Source of the DNA: Pyrrhoderma lamaoense
Lineage: Eukaryota; Basidiomycota; Agaricomycetes; Hymenochaetales; Hymenochaetaceae
DNA: 64,000 bases
NCBI GenBank assembly: GCA_002794735.1
Contig: NBAZ01000002.1
Coordinates: 2,542,001 to 2,606,000 of the forward strand
Direction: 5' to 3'
Shown one piece after another: positions 25,811 through 36,293 of the stretch. The notes below the pieces were generated by a model. The model was given only the letters and a program-made list of their open reading frames with translations, did not search any database and was not told where the DNA came from. The position numbers were made by a program, and so were the translations under genes. Numbering within the stretch: the first letter of the stretch is position 1; every line of letters begins with the position of its first letter.

Positions 25811-26889
25811 ATGGTATCTGAGGAGTTTGCTAACAGAAAACACAAGAAGTTGTTTCTTTTTGATGTAGATGATACTCTAACTCCTGCACGCCGAGTCTGT
25901 ACACGCTCCAAAACTCATACATAATTAGGAGACTGATCAAACAAGTAGGGTGCCTCCCCGGACATAATAAGTCTCCTGCGAGAGCTCCGAAAACAGGTTG
26001 CCATAGGCTTTGTCGGTGGATCCGACCTTAAGAAAATACAAGAGCAGTTAGGAGTGCTGGGCACCAATGGTAAGTCGCCACCGGCTATATGCACATGGTA
26101 ATATATTGAATTAGACAGTTATCGACGATTTCGACTTTGCATTCTCTGAGAATGGTCTCACTGCTTATAAGCTAGGGAAGCAGCTCCCATCACAGTCATT
26201 TATCAAGTTTATAGGAGAGGAGAAATATAAGAGACTTGTGAACTTTATATTACACTACCTTGCAGACATGGATATTCCTATTAAACGGTATGTAACTTAG
26301 TAATAATGCAATCAATTGAGTACATCTGAACCGTGTCCGTAGAGGAACTTTCATCGAATTCCGAACTGGTATGATCAATGTTAGTCCTATAGGTAGAAAT
26401 GCAACGTATGTCATTTTCAACATCAATCAATTATATTCTGACTGCTTCGATAGGAACAAAGAACGAGATGAGTTTGAGGCATATGATAAAGTATGACTAT
26501 ATCATCGTAGTTCATACTATCTCTTTGACATGAGTTCTAGGAACATAAAGTTCGGGCTGCTTTTGTGAACGTCCTAAGGGAGAAATTCGCGGACTATGAC
26601 CTTACCTTTTCCATAGGTGGTCAGATATCTTTTGATGTTTTCCCGCGTGGTTGGGACAAAAGATTTTGTCTCGATCATGTAAAGGACGAAGAATTTGAAG
26701 AAATTCACTTTTTCGGCGATAAGACTTATCAGGCAAGACCTTTACCTGTCTCGTTCCATCTTCGTTTGTACTGAACCTTAGTAGGGCGGCAATGACTACG
26801 AAATTTATACAGACCCGAGGACAATTGGGCACTCCGTTACTAGTCCAGAAGACACAGCTCGTATTCTAAAAGATATGTTTTTCAAGTAA
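25811..26889 (+). CDS. SEC53: Phosphomannomutase
   Basis: ATG 25811 gives [20 protein letters not shown], with the HAD nucleophile motif [11 protein letters not shown]. Further exons give [68 protein letters not shown] (substrate loop), [28 protein letters not shown] and [18 protein letters not shown], ending KDMFFK at 26889. All are diagnostic of eukaryotic PMM. The enzyme converts mannose-6-phosphate to mannose-1-phosphate for GDP-mannose, protein glycosylation and GPI anchors. Seven exons are needed; the last intron (26733-26784) starts with GC instead of GT. No frame breaks were seen. Confidence 0.96.
26733..26784 (+). other. GC-AG intron in the phosphomannomutase gene
   Basis: Exon ...GDKTYQ ends CAG at 26732 and the next exon begins GGCGGCAATGAC (GGNDYE) at 26785. 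The intervening 52 bases start GCAAGA and end TAGTAG with a CTGAAC branch-like site. Read-through would break the strongly conserved YQGGNDYE sequence. Confidence 0.8.
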
Positions 26890-27256
26890 GAAAAGTAGGT
26901 TTCCGGACCTTCAGTAATCAAACAAGGCCTTTAGTGAATGTGGCCTTAGTTTATGAAAATTCCGTATGAAGTCCCCCCAAGTAATAGAAGATCGGCATTT
27001 AACGTTTGTTTTCTGCAAGGAAATAGTATACATGTAATATCAATAGTAGGGTAATAAAATATACAAGCTAGGATCACTAAAAGACCATAAAACCAGAGTA
27101 TTAAGTAATTAGAGTACACGTGGATATGCTTTATAGCATGGCCTGAAATGGTAAGACCACGGAAATTCTGATCGACAGTGCATCCTCATTCTCAAAACTA
27201 CAAACTAAAATTGTATCTTCTCGCATCCACGCACGACGCTTCCTTGAAAAAACGAG

Positions 27257-27743
27257 ATGGCACCAACCAAGAAGTCAAAGACCGCAAAGTCCACCGAATC
27301 AATTGCCTCTCGTTTGGCCCTTGTCGTGAAGTCCGGCAAGTACACGCTCGGATACAAGTCCGCACTCAAGCAGATGCGCTCTGGGAAAGGTAAGCAGTCA
27401 TGTATCTCAACTTCGGGGGCTGGAGCATGAGGCTGAGAAGGTCCCCTTTGCTGACCCGTTATTGGTGTTGTAGCGAAGCTCGTCCTCATCTCCGGTAACT
27501 GCCCACCACTCCGCAAGTCCGAGATTGAGTACTACGCGATGTTATCAAAAACTGCAGTACACCACTTTGCTGGAACCAACGTTGCCCTTGGTACCGCTGC
27601 CGGAAAACTTTTCAGAGTTGGGTAAGTAGTGTAGTTCTGATGTTATGTATGTCTAGTACTGATACGTGAAAATAAGTGTCATGACTGTCTCAGACCAAGG
27701 TGATTCCGATCTACTCACTATTGCGGAAGGCAACAACGCATAA
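27257..27743 (+). CDS. RPL30: 60S ribosomal protein L30 (eL30)
   Basis: ATG 27257 gives [20 protein letters not shown], then [20 protein letters not shown]. An 84-bp intron (27390-27473, GTAAGC...TAG with CTGACC branch site) joins to [39 protein letters not shown] and GKLFRVG. A second short intron leads to [20 protein letters not shown]. About 110 residues is the normal length. eL30 is part of the large ribosomal subunit. In yeast, L30 represses splicing of its own transcript; whether that holds here cannot be judged. A CACGTG lies at 27117-27122, about 135 bp upstream. Confidence 0.97.
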
Positions 27744-27749
27744 AAAAGC

Positions 27750-28390
27750 TACACATTTGTACATGTACTTCTCTTAGTCATTGTTTTATGTCGGCCTTAT
27801 GTCCTATTAACTTTATTTTGATCTACTGCATTTTGTGCATCTTGCGCGTGACTGTGTATAATCAAATATATTCTTATGCATGCAGAGATAAACAACATGT
27901 AAGGGAAATAGACACTGCAATAAAATCACAATGTCCATTGTCCATAGATCACGGTATCAAGTCAGCTTATTACCATGACGTATGTTCAATATTGATTAAT
28001 CAGTCGGATAGATATTGCACAAACCAAAACCATTCCGTGCCGCGAGTATACGTATGCGTATTGAGTCTGTACAAGTTTTTAGGCCAATCAAACGAATTAT
28101 CCCAGGAACATAATCAGTGCTATCGGAGTTGCTTCTGTTTTAGTCAGCGCTAATGAGGGAAATGTATGGGGAAGCCGCCGATGCCACAGGTTACATGTAG
28201 CATCCGTCGCCGTCAAAGGACTCTTTCAAGTTATACGTCATCCGTCCGACTTTCGGCAGGCCCTTTTGCCGTGTGTTTCGAAACATACAGATACATCTGC
28301 ACATTGATATAAATTAGAGAAAGGTGCAACCATCGTTATCATAGTTTCTCTGCATCTCTCATAACCCCCCTTCCGTAGAACGATAAGTGT
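27750..28390. other. Intergenic interval between RPL30 and the aldo-keto reductase
   Basis: No frame with coding character is seen. The open run 27788-28153 on plus has an irregular composition rich in Cys/Tyr/Ile and no motif. The last 150 bases before the next ATG hold pyrimidine-rich stretches (TTTCTCTGCATCTCTC), likely the promoter or leader. Confidence 0.4.
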
Positions 28391-28394
28391 AATC

Positions 28395-30051
28395 ATGGTT
28401 GCCACGACAAAACTAGGTCATGGTGCGAAACAAATCGAGATTGGTAAAATTGGCGTAAGTAATAAGTGTCTTGAAAGGTTGTTCGTCTATTTCAGTTTTG
28501 CTGATGATAGTCCAAACCTAGCATGGGCTCATGATGATGACGTGCGTAAATAGTTGACGGAGTACAGAATGATAAATTGACGGATATTCCTGCCTGTAGG
28601 TGGATACCCAATCCAGTACCGGACGAAATTTGCTTCGAATCAATCAAGGCTTCTCTTGATTCAGTTCCTCCTGGCTGCAAAATGCTGATCAACAGTGGTC
28701 AGTACCTGCTTGAATAGCCATGACATCCGTGAATTTCGATGCTTACCATATTTTATCAGGTGAATTCTATGGGAACAATCCCCGCGAGGCTAATCTAGAG
28801 CTAATTGCTCGATTCTTTGAGAAGTATCCCGATTATGCTGAGAAAGCTTTCCTTTCCGTCAAAGTAAGCATCCCATGAAGCTCTGCAAATAGGTGCATAT
28901 ATCAACGAATCTTTTACTTAGGGTGGCATTAAAGCTGAAAACCTTGTACCTGATGCTTCGTAAGTTTTTTGATTCTGACGATCTAGTGAATAACACTAAT
29001 ATACAACTTAGTCCGGAGAACTTGAGACGCAGTGTTGACTGCGTTCTATCTAAGCTCCGTGGTACTAAAAAGCTTGACCTATTCCAATGCGCGCGAGTGG
29101 ATCCAAACTACAGTATTGAATCTACGATCGAGACACTCGCGGGACTCGTTGCAGAAGGCAAGATGGATTATATCGGAGTATCTGAGGCCAAGGCATCTAC
29201 TTTAAGGCGTGCACATGCTGTATGTAATAGACCAAAACGCCCTATGTTACTATAATAACGAAAGTGCACTTTAGGTTCATCCGATTGCCGCTATCGAAAT
29301 CGAAGTTAGTCCTTGGTCTTATACGCAAGAAGTCAAGGACGGTAAGTCTAGACTAGTGTTTTTTTATTTTTCTTAATCTGATTCGCAACAGTTATCGAGA
29401 CATCTAGAGAACTTGGAGTTATTGTGTGTGCTTATTCGTGAGTACGGTCTTTCAATAAGTCTTTTACATTCCCTAATATCCTTTCAAAGCCCTCTGGGTC
29501 GTGGATTCCTTGCCGGGAAATTCAAGTCTGTTGCTGAATTAGAAGGTAATACATCTGATTATATAATGTCTACATCGTGAATGTTAAAAGTGCTCACTCG
29601 CAGATGGAGACTACAGAAAGATTCTACATAGATTCCAAGAAGAGGTAACCTCCTTTTATCTATTTTTAAAGCTCTTAAATCTTGCTTATATAATCAAACT
29701 AGCAATTGAAACATAATATGGCTATCGCTGATGGAATTAAAGCTATTGCTGATAAAAAGGGAATAACCCCCGCACAGCTTTGTTTAGCATGGGTTTGCTC
29801 ACTCGGCCCTCATGTTGTTCCAATACCTGGTTCTTCGTAAGTACTCACTTGTCCTTTACATGATTACGAAACCTGAATCCGAATTACCTATGTGTAGGAG
29901 AAAGTCGAGAACAGTGGAGAACATTGCAGCCGCCGATATAATCTTATCAGAGCAGGAGATTGCTGAAGTAGGCAAGGTTCTTGAAGATCATCCCGTCAAG
30001 GGAGGAAGGTACTTTGAAGGGCCTGATGAGAAAGCTTACTTGTGGGGTTGA
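28395..30051 (+). CDS. Aldo-keto reductase, pyridoxal-reductase (Plr1) type
   Basis: ATG 28395 gives [20 protein letters not shown]. After small introns the TIM-barrel segments read [40 protein letters not shown] (the family Asp/Tyr region), [20 protein letters not shown] (catalytic Lys), [71 protein letters not shown] and [20 protein letters not shown] (NADPH phosphate site). The end is [10 protein letters not shown]. The pattern matches fungal pyridoxal reductase, which interconverts pyridoxal and pyridoxine with NADPH. Substrate specificity within aldo-keto reductases cannot be settled from sequence alone. Nine or so short introns; no frame break. Confidence 0.88.
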
Positions 30052-30766
30052 TAACATTGATATTGCTTCGTCGAGCGTCTATCAGTCATAAAGTTTTTTC
30101 TTGTGAAACCTTGTACAACTAAAAAGAAGAGAATTGAATCAGATGATGTTATCTATGATGGCCCTAATAAAAATAGAGAACTGATCCTTGAGCATAAAAT
30201 TTAAGAAAAAAGAGCGGTCGATTTTATAATCCAGTTTTAGGATTGTAACTTAGCAACATAGAAACACAACATGTATACCAACTGCAGACTTCAAACAAAT
30301 ATTTTGGTGCGTAATTCTCACTATTGTAGCGCCCAGACCATGAGAACCAAAGAAATTTTCGACAGACACAGGTTAGGGAATTTTAATATATCGGACTCCC
30401 AGTAGTAGACTAGATAAAAAGGGCCTACGTCTTCTAGCCTCGTATGATGCCAGTGCCGGGCTGTGATTTATTTCGAATCTTATGCTTTATTTTGGTTGCA
30501 CCAGCGATTGATCAATGAAAGCCGCGTGAAAAGGTGTGCTATTTGTGAAAGCCCGTATAGTACATGATAAGAGCAGAAAATTGTCCAGAAGTTATACAGG
30601 CTGTACACTACTAGATAGATGAGCCGACACAGCCTATCGTCATTACGTCGTAGAAACTGGGGTTCTTGAATATCTACAAAGAGTCGAGAGGCGTGTACCT
30701 GCATGTGTTGTTTTTACTTCGATGCTGATCACTTCCCGAAATGCGGCCGCTCCCACCCCTCGCGGG

Positions 30767-30772
30767 CACGTG
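30767..30772. promoter_or_regulatory. Isolated CACGTG next to the MITE
   Basis: A CACGTG hexamer just left of the MITE, more than 400 bp from the LEO1 ATG. It is recorded for completeness; no gene is clearly served by it. Confidence 0.2.
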
Positions 30773-30804
30773 CTTGCAGTTTCTTGAGTGTGCAATTACA
30801 AGTA

Positions 30805-31139
30805 AAGGGGGTTCGATAAATGACCGACACCCGGATTTGGTACGAAAATCAGATGTGCATAAATCGATCAAATTAACATATATAGTATAAAGCTATTACC
30901 AACACAGCTATTACATAATTTAAATGCAAAAAAAGCCGCATTTAGCTGAGATTGTTACATAAAATAAAATTAAGTAATAGTAATGCAACCGATTACTTAT
31001 TACATAATAAAATATCTTTGAAGTAATTTGATCTACATTGTATGAAGATCTATCCACTTAAAGTAATAAGATAGCTGATATTATGTGGATCCGATTTTCG
31101 TACCAAATCCAGGTGTCCGGTCATTTATCGGACCCCCTT
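30805..31139. mobile_element. MITE, 335 bp, long terminal inverted repeats, TA target-site duplication
   Basis: The left end reads AAGGGGGTTCGATAAATGAC and continues ATTTGGTACGAAAATC. The right end, read in reverse complement, is AAGGGGGTCCGATAAATGAC and continues to the same GGATTTGGTACGAAAATC. About 45 bp of terminal inverted repeat match with roughly four differences and one indel. TA dinucleotides flank the element on both sides (30803-30804 and 31140-31141), as for Tc1/mariner-type insertions. The 240-bp interior is very AT-rich and has no coding capacity. It lies in the 1.1-kb interval upstream of LEO1, about 54 bp from its ATG, so it may form part of that promoter. Confidence 0.85.
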
Positions 31140-31194
31140 TAGCATCAACGACTAAAGTATTTTGAAACAATACCTCTGAGAACCGTGAACGGGC

Positions 31195-32908
31195 ATGGAC
31201 ACTATGCTCACCGAAGATTTCTCAGAGTCTTTCCAGCAAACTCAGTCCGAGGATGATGGTCTATTTGGTGATGAAGTCGAGAAACCGAAAGCCGAGAAAG
31301 GACAACTAAAGGTTGAAATACCCAGCAATGAAGATGAGGACATGGAAGACCTTTTTGGTGATGGAGAATTGGAGGATAAAGGAGACAGGTATGTTGTACC
31401 GAATAAACCCATATGATGTGCTAATTCTAAGATAAATTCTTAAAAAAAGAGCATCCTCACCAACTACGAGCAACAGGCGTGAAAGCAGTGAAGCACTCTC
31501 CGAATCAGAACTCAAGCATCGTCGAGAGCTAGAATACGAAGAAGATGAGAATCAGGAAGAAAATGTAGTTGAGCTGAAGCACGCTATGCTGACTATACCA
31601 AACATTCCTATGCCAAAAAGTTCTGACGGCAATGTAATGCCCCTTTCTTATACTGTTTCCGTAGTCCTCTAACAGACATTTTCTTCACAGAACTGGGTTA
31701 TGAGGTTGCCTAACTTCGTCAAACTAGACTCTAAGCCTTACCATCCTGACTCTTATGTCGGGCCTGAATCTGCAGAAGGCGCCGAGAATACAAAAGAGAA
31801 AAGTATGAGTATCAAACTAGAAGTTGAAAACACAATTCGATGGAGGTGGATAAAAGATGAATTTGGCGGAGATGTAAGTATATTAAGTCATGCAGTTCCC
31901 CTTAATGTTATCTGATTAACTCTTAAAGAAACGGCAATCTAATAGTAGAATCATTCGGTGGTCAGATGGGTCAATGAGTTTACTTTTAGGGAAAGAACTC
32001 TTCGACATAAGCCTAGCCTATGACAGACCAAGCTCACGCCCTCAGGCGTCTGCTAAAGGGACGATGTCCCAAAGTCAGTCACAGACAGAAAGTTTAGGAA
32101 ACAGACCCGGCGGCCTTTCATACCTTGTTGCCCAGCATAAACGACCGGGGATACTACAAGCTGAAGTGCCAATTGCCGGACAAATGACGCTCCGTCCGAC
32201 AGGTATGCAAAGTGAAACTCATCGCAAGCTTGCTCGTGCTGTCGGTCAAAAGCACTCACGGGTGTCTCGCCTGCGTATTGCACCCGACTCGGTCATCGAG
32301 AGTGAACTACAAGAGTCTCAGAAGTCCTCGCAGAAGAGACCACGGAAACCAAGAGCGTCCGGAGGAGAGTCAATGCGTAGGAAACGTAGTTCATTTGGGA
32401 GAAGAAGAGAAAGCGTTTGGTCAGATGACGAACCTGAAGCTGGTATGTTCGATACTGATGAAGAAGAAGGCGACTATGATTCGTCGCCGCGCAAGGTACA
32501 CCGCGGTGCAGAAACAAGAAGGGACAGGGCTGATTATCAGACGGACGACTTCGTAGTCGCCGACTCTTCTGAGGGCGAGGATTCTGATGCAGGTGGAAAG
32601 CGTAAGAGTAAGAACAAAATAGGAAGCGGAACTCTGATGAGGAGGAAGGTGGAGATGAAATGGATGCTCTGGATGAATTGGATGCGAAAATAGCTCGCAA
32701 TGAGGAAGAGAACCGTAGAAAGAAAAAGTCCGAAGAAGATGACGGGGAAAATTCAGGCCCGTCCCAGTCCATTGAGCAGGCTGAAACGCAAGATGTAGAT
32801 ATGGAAATCGAAAGCGAAGAAGAGGAGGAGGAATTCAACATACGCAGAACAGGGACCGGATCTCGTAAAAAGCGGGCTATAGCCTTAGAAGATGACGAAG
32901 AGGAGTGA
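31195..32908 (+). CDS. LEO1: Paf1 complex subunit Leo1
   Basis: ATG 31195 gives MDTMLTEDFSESFQQTQSED, an acidic N-terminus with DLFGDGE. Exons joined by short introns give the Leo1 core: MPKSSDGNNWVMRLPNFVKL, HPDSYVGPESAEGAENTKEK, LEVENTIRWRWIKDEFGGD, SNSRIIRWSDGSMSLLLGKE, LSYLVAQHKRPGILQAEVPI and THRKLARAVGQKHSRVSRLR. The C-terminus is highly charged (Asp/Glu/Ser/Lys) and ends KKRAIALEDDEEE. Leo1 acts with Paf1, Ctr9, Cdc73 and Rtf1 on elongating RNA polymerase II and in histone modification. At about 32616-32619 the frame must shift, as if one A were missing from AAAA, to keep the acidic tail open. Confidence 0.94.
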
Positions 32909-33053
32909 GAAAACTTGAAAATATCTTTGAGTAGATTTCTTGGGTGCTGGATGATACATTTTAACGTTAAACGTGAACATGTACATGTATATTATACAAT
33001 TAATGTTATTCTATCTGTTTACTACTACCGAGCACACTTTCTTTTTGCATTCG

Positions 33054-35330
33054 TCATCTTCTTGTGCCAGGAGAATCTCGCAAATATCCATTTTCGTCCC
33101 AAGACCCCATAGGTTTAATTTCATTGACTATAGCTTGATTTTCTACGTTTTCGTGTAAAATGTTACGTAGAGCAAATAGTGCGTGTTCTCGAAGGTCTGT
33201 TAAAGAGGCCGATCATTCCAGAGAAGTATGATTTTTTTTCACCCGCCGTAAATGGTAGGAACCCAAAATGGGTTGAAATGCGATGAGATCAAGAGTACGT
33301 CAACGCGAGCGATGATTTGTACCAGCGATAGATATCAATAAATACAACTTACATGGATTTTGTTCATCAGTTACACACATATTCATAATTACCGTGATTC
33401 CATTACAGACCCTGATGCGATCTTGCACCGTTTTGTTTTCATAGCTTAGAATTCCAATCAAGCGTACTAGGTCCCGTTTGAGATATGTAAACCCTTTATC
33501 AGCAGTGCTGCTCGATCTGTTGCAGAAGGTGTCTCGAGTCGGGGAGTACTCCAGGTTGCCTTGCCAAACGTAATACGCGGAAGAAAAAGATCCAAAAGGC
33601 GCAGAAGATCTAATAAATCCCGATAGTAGAGAATGTAGTGAAGAGTTTCCTTATAAAATTGCTGCGCAATAACAATTTGAATAACAAACGGTAACGCACC
33701 GATAAGATTTTCAAGTAGTCCAACACCTTCAGACCCAGATTTTTCTATCAGAAATTGTTTTGTCTGTATAGCAAGATCGGAGATATTCCCATCTGAACCC
33801 CGGACAAGCGATAAAGTACATAGACATTGGATTACGAGAACAATTGCCTCGCAAGCTTTTGGTAAAAACACATCTAAGCTTCGAAGTTGTTCCGGACTAC
33901 TTCGATTTTCTGCATGCATAGAATCTTCTACGGTTGGTTTATTGACTCCATCAACGCCTAGAGACTGCCGATTGAGGTTTGTAAGTAGATGGTAAGTTCA
34001 AGGAGTTTATTAGCAAGAAGCTCTAATGTCTGCGGTAATTTCCAGCGTAGTTGAACATTGGATGTCGAATTGATGGATGTTTCCGATTTAGTTGCGTTGT
34101 TTGTATATTGTATGAGAAAGGAATCCAATAATTTCAGTAGAGTAGTCTGATGAGGATTGGCAACCTCTCCGTCCCTACAAAGGTCATCAGAATGACCATA
34201 TCATATCAAATCAAATCAAGCATACATGGTCGTAACGGAGATGAGCAAGGGTGCAAATCCGTTGTTGAAAAATAGTTGGAAAATGGACCATCTTCATCGA
34301 ATCATTTAGGTATGTTAATTAGGATATGCAATTTTCTGAATCGAGCTTCTTACCCCATTCCAAATATATCGGATTGTGTATCATCATCATGCTCATCGAC
34401 ATGTTGCGACAATCTATCTAGCAAATTGATACAGATCCTTCGTCCCATCGGTTGTTTTAAGGTCAGCTCCCTGGGTGAACAGATTTAGTACGAGCCCAAA
34501 GATAAAGATGCCTGACATGCATTCTCTGCTGACTATTGTTGAGACAATTAGAAATAAAAACAAGGCTAGCTACTGTAGCTTTATCGTCTGGAAGTGTCAG
34601 AATTCGGCTGTGAGGATATCATATTTAGAACTTTTATGCTAAATCAGTGGTATGAGACTACCAACATTAGTATATTTTTTTCTTCAGGCAAATTCAAATA
34701 TGTTGACCATAGATTTTGAATAAGATCCTCGTTTGTGGTTATAAGATTTGATAAAGTTTGCATTAGGAGTCGAGCACAGATGTAGTCTATATAAAGATAT
34801 AATTAACTCCTTGATTAATTTACTTTTTTGTACGCACCATTAGAAAACACATGTGAAGTATACGTGTGAGCAACCGCACGTATAAAAGGTTCAAACCGAC
34901 TAAATACTTTTCTCAGAACATATAGAATATCGTATAATAAGAAGCAGCCACCTACAATATCTCTTTTTGATTGTTTTGGCATCCCACAAGAAGGTTTCGA
35001 GTGAGACGGGAGGTGGCTAAAGTTAAATCCCTTTGTTGATCTGGGGCATCGAGAATTGTATCTACATTTCTTAAGCTGAGGGTTTTCCAAAGTTCGCATA
35101 GAGTTGACCAAATTTCGGGGTGCGAGGAACCAAGAGTCTCTCTAAAGGGACGAGATCATCAAGAATCCATTGTGCAGAACCTTCCGTTTTGCTAACCTGA
35201 GAGCTTCTTTTTGAACCAGCTCCGCGGTCAACTTGTTTATATTATCAAGAGCGCTTAAATATCCTGGATCCTGGAAGTTACAGGTGTTTAGTAAAAGAAG
35301 ATTTCGATTTAACGATTCGCTGAAAGACAT
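33054..35330 (-). CDS. Ataxin-10 domain protein (ATXN10/CTR86-like)
   Basis: ATG 35330 gives MSFSESLNRNLLLLNTCNFQ. A 55-bp intron (GTTAGC...TTTAG) joins QKEALR to ETLGSSHPEIWSTLCELWKT, LSLRNVDTILDAPDQQRD and ATSRLTRNLLVGCQNNQKEI. Later exons are armadillo-like helices (CARLLMQTLSNLITTNEDLI, LLENLIGALPFV). The C-terminal ataxin-10 domain is explicit: KRDLVRLIGILSYENKTVQD, GITVIMNMCVTDEQNP, then across an intron LREHALFALRNILHENVENQ, ending KPMGSWDENG...SPGTRR. The C-terminal domain is the hallmark of ATXN10 and yeast Ctr86. Human ATXN10 acts in cytokinesis and neuronal survival; the fungal role is poorly defined. Exons in the central 34000-34700 region are less certain. Confidence 0.85.
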
Positions 35331-35339
35331 CGTGGAAAA

Positions 35340-36290
35340 TGTCAGGAGGAGATGAACAGTAAAAATTGATGGACGCCATTTCTATTGATTACACACCAAC
35401 ATTAACGTTACTTCTACCAGGTGTCCTTCTGTATTTCCTAGTTTATACATCAACACCCACATACCATGATGTATTGCAGCCTCTCAAGCATGTTCGCCAA
35501 CGCTCGGCAGAAACGATGATCTAATCATAATATTCAGAATCGGCAATGATCTTTATCTACTAATATCCCCACGCCATGTCCTTCTTCCTTCGCCGTATTT
35601 GTCGGGTCGAACGAGTCAACGAGTCTGCACAGCCTGTACAGCCTCCGCCATCCGTTCGTATTCGATGTCGAGTCATGGGTGCACCTACTTGGGCAAAGAA
35701 ATGCAACTACAAGACCTCATAACTCTACCAGCTTGTCTTCAGACGGGACTTTACCACGACCGACAAAGACGCAGAGACGGACTTTACTTGGCTCGAACAA
35801 GGCCAAAAGAAAGGAAAATGGAACTATATGTTCATATCATGTACACATCGCATTTAGTACTTTCCCGAGGTCCTCATGTCTGTTTGAGAGTTGATAAGCA
35901 CCGCTTATGATGTAGGCCCTTTCATGTCCAAATTCCGTAAAACGTCCTTTGATTCCGTCCAGATTTGGGCATTCACGCTATATACTCTCTGGCCATTAAT
36001 TTTCACGCACAGATCTCGCCGTCTTTATTGTGCTTCTCGGCACAGGACTATATAAACCAGACTGTCCTCTCGATTTAAACGCTCCAGCGTCAGCGCTTGT
36101 TCAATTTTATCTGCACAGACTTTACTCCCCGTAAATCCGTTCTCATTAAGGGTCAATCGCCCTGCTCAAAGGGCTATAACAACGGCACTTCACGTCTTGC
36201 AAAGGCGCATCCAAGTTGCTCTGCTATAGCCACCTTCTTGTGGTCGCATATCCCTTGTTCTTATTGACAAACAACTCCTCAGTACCTTCT
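35340..36290. other. Divergent promoter region between ataxin-10-like and WEGY-domain genes
   Basis: About 950 bp. A small ATG frame at 35577 (MSFFLRRICRVERVNESAQP, 48 codons) is present without recognisable homology. The 36000-36290 segment is pyrimidine-rich and resembles a long 5' leader of the plus-strand gene. Nothing else is supported. Confidence 0.4.
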
Positions 36291-36293
36291 ACA

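Noticed and set aside
30480..30871. Open frames on the minus strand next to and across the left MITE end.
   Set aside because: They overlap the inverted repeat, lack motifs and look like chance frames.
35577..35910. Small overlapping frames starting MSFFLRRICRVERV.
   Set aside because: Stops after 48 codons; continuing frames show no recognisable protein. It lies in a likely promoter or leader.
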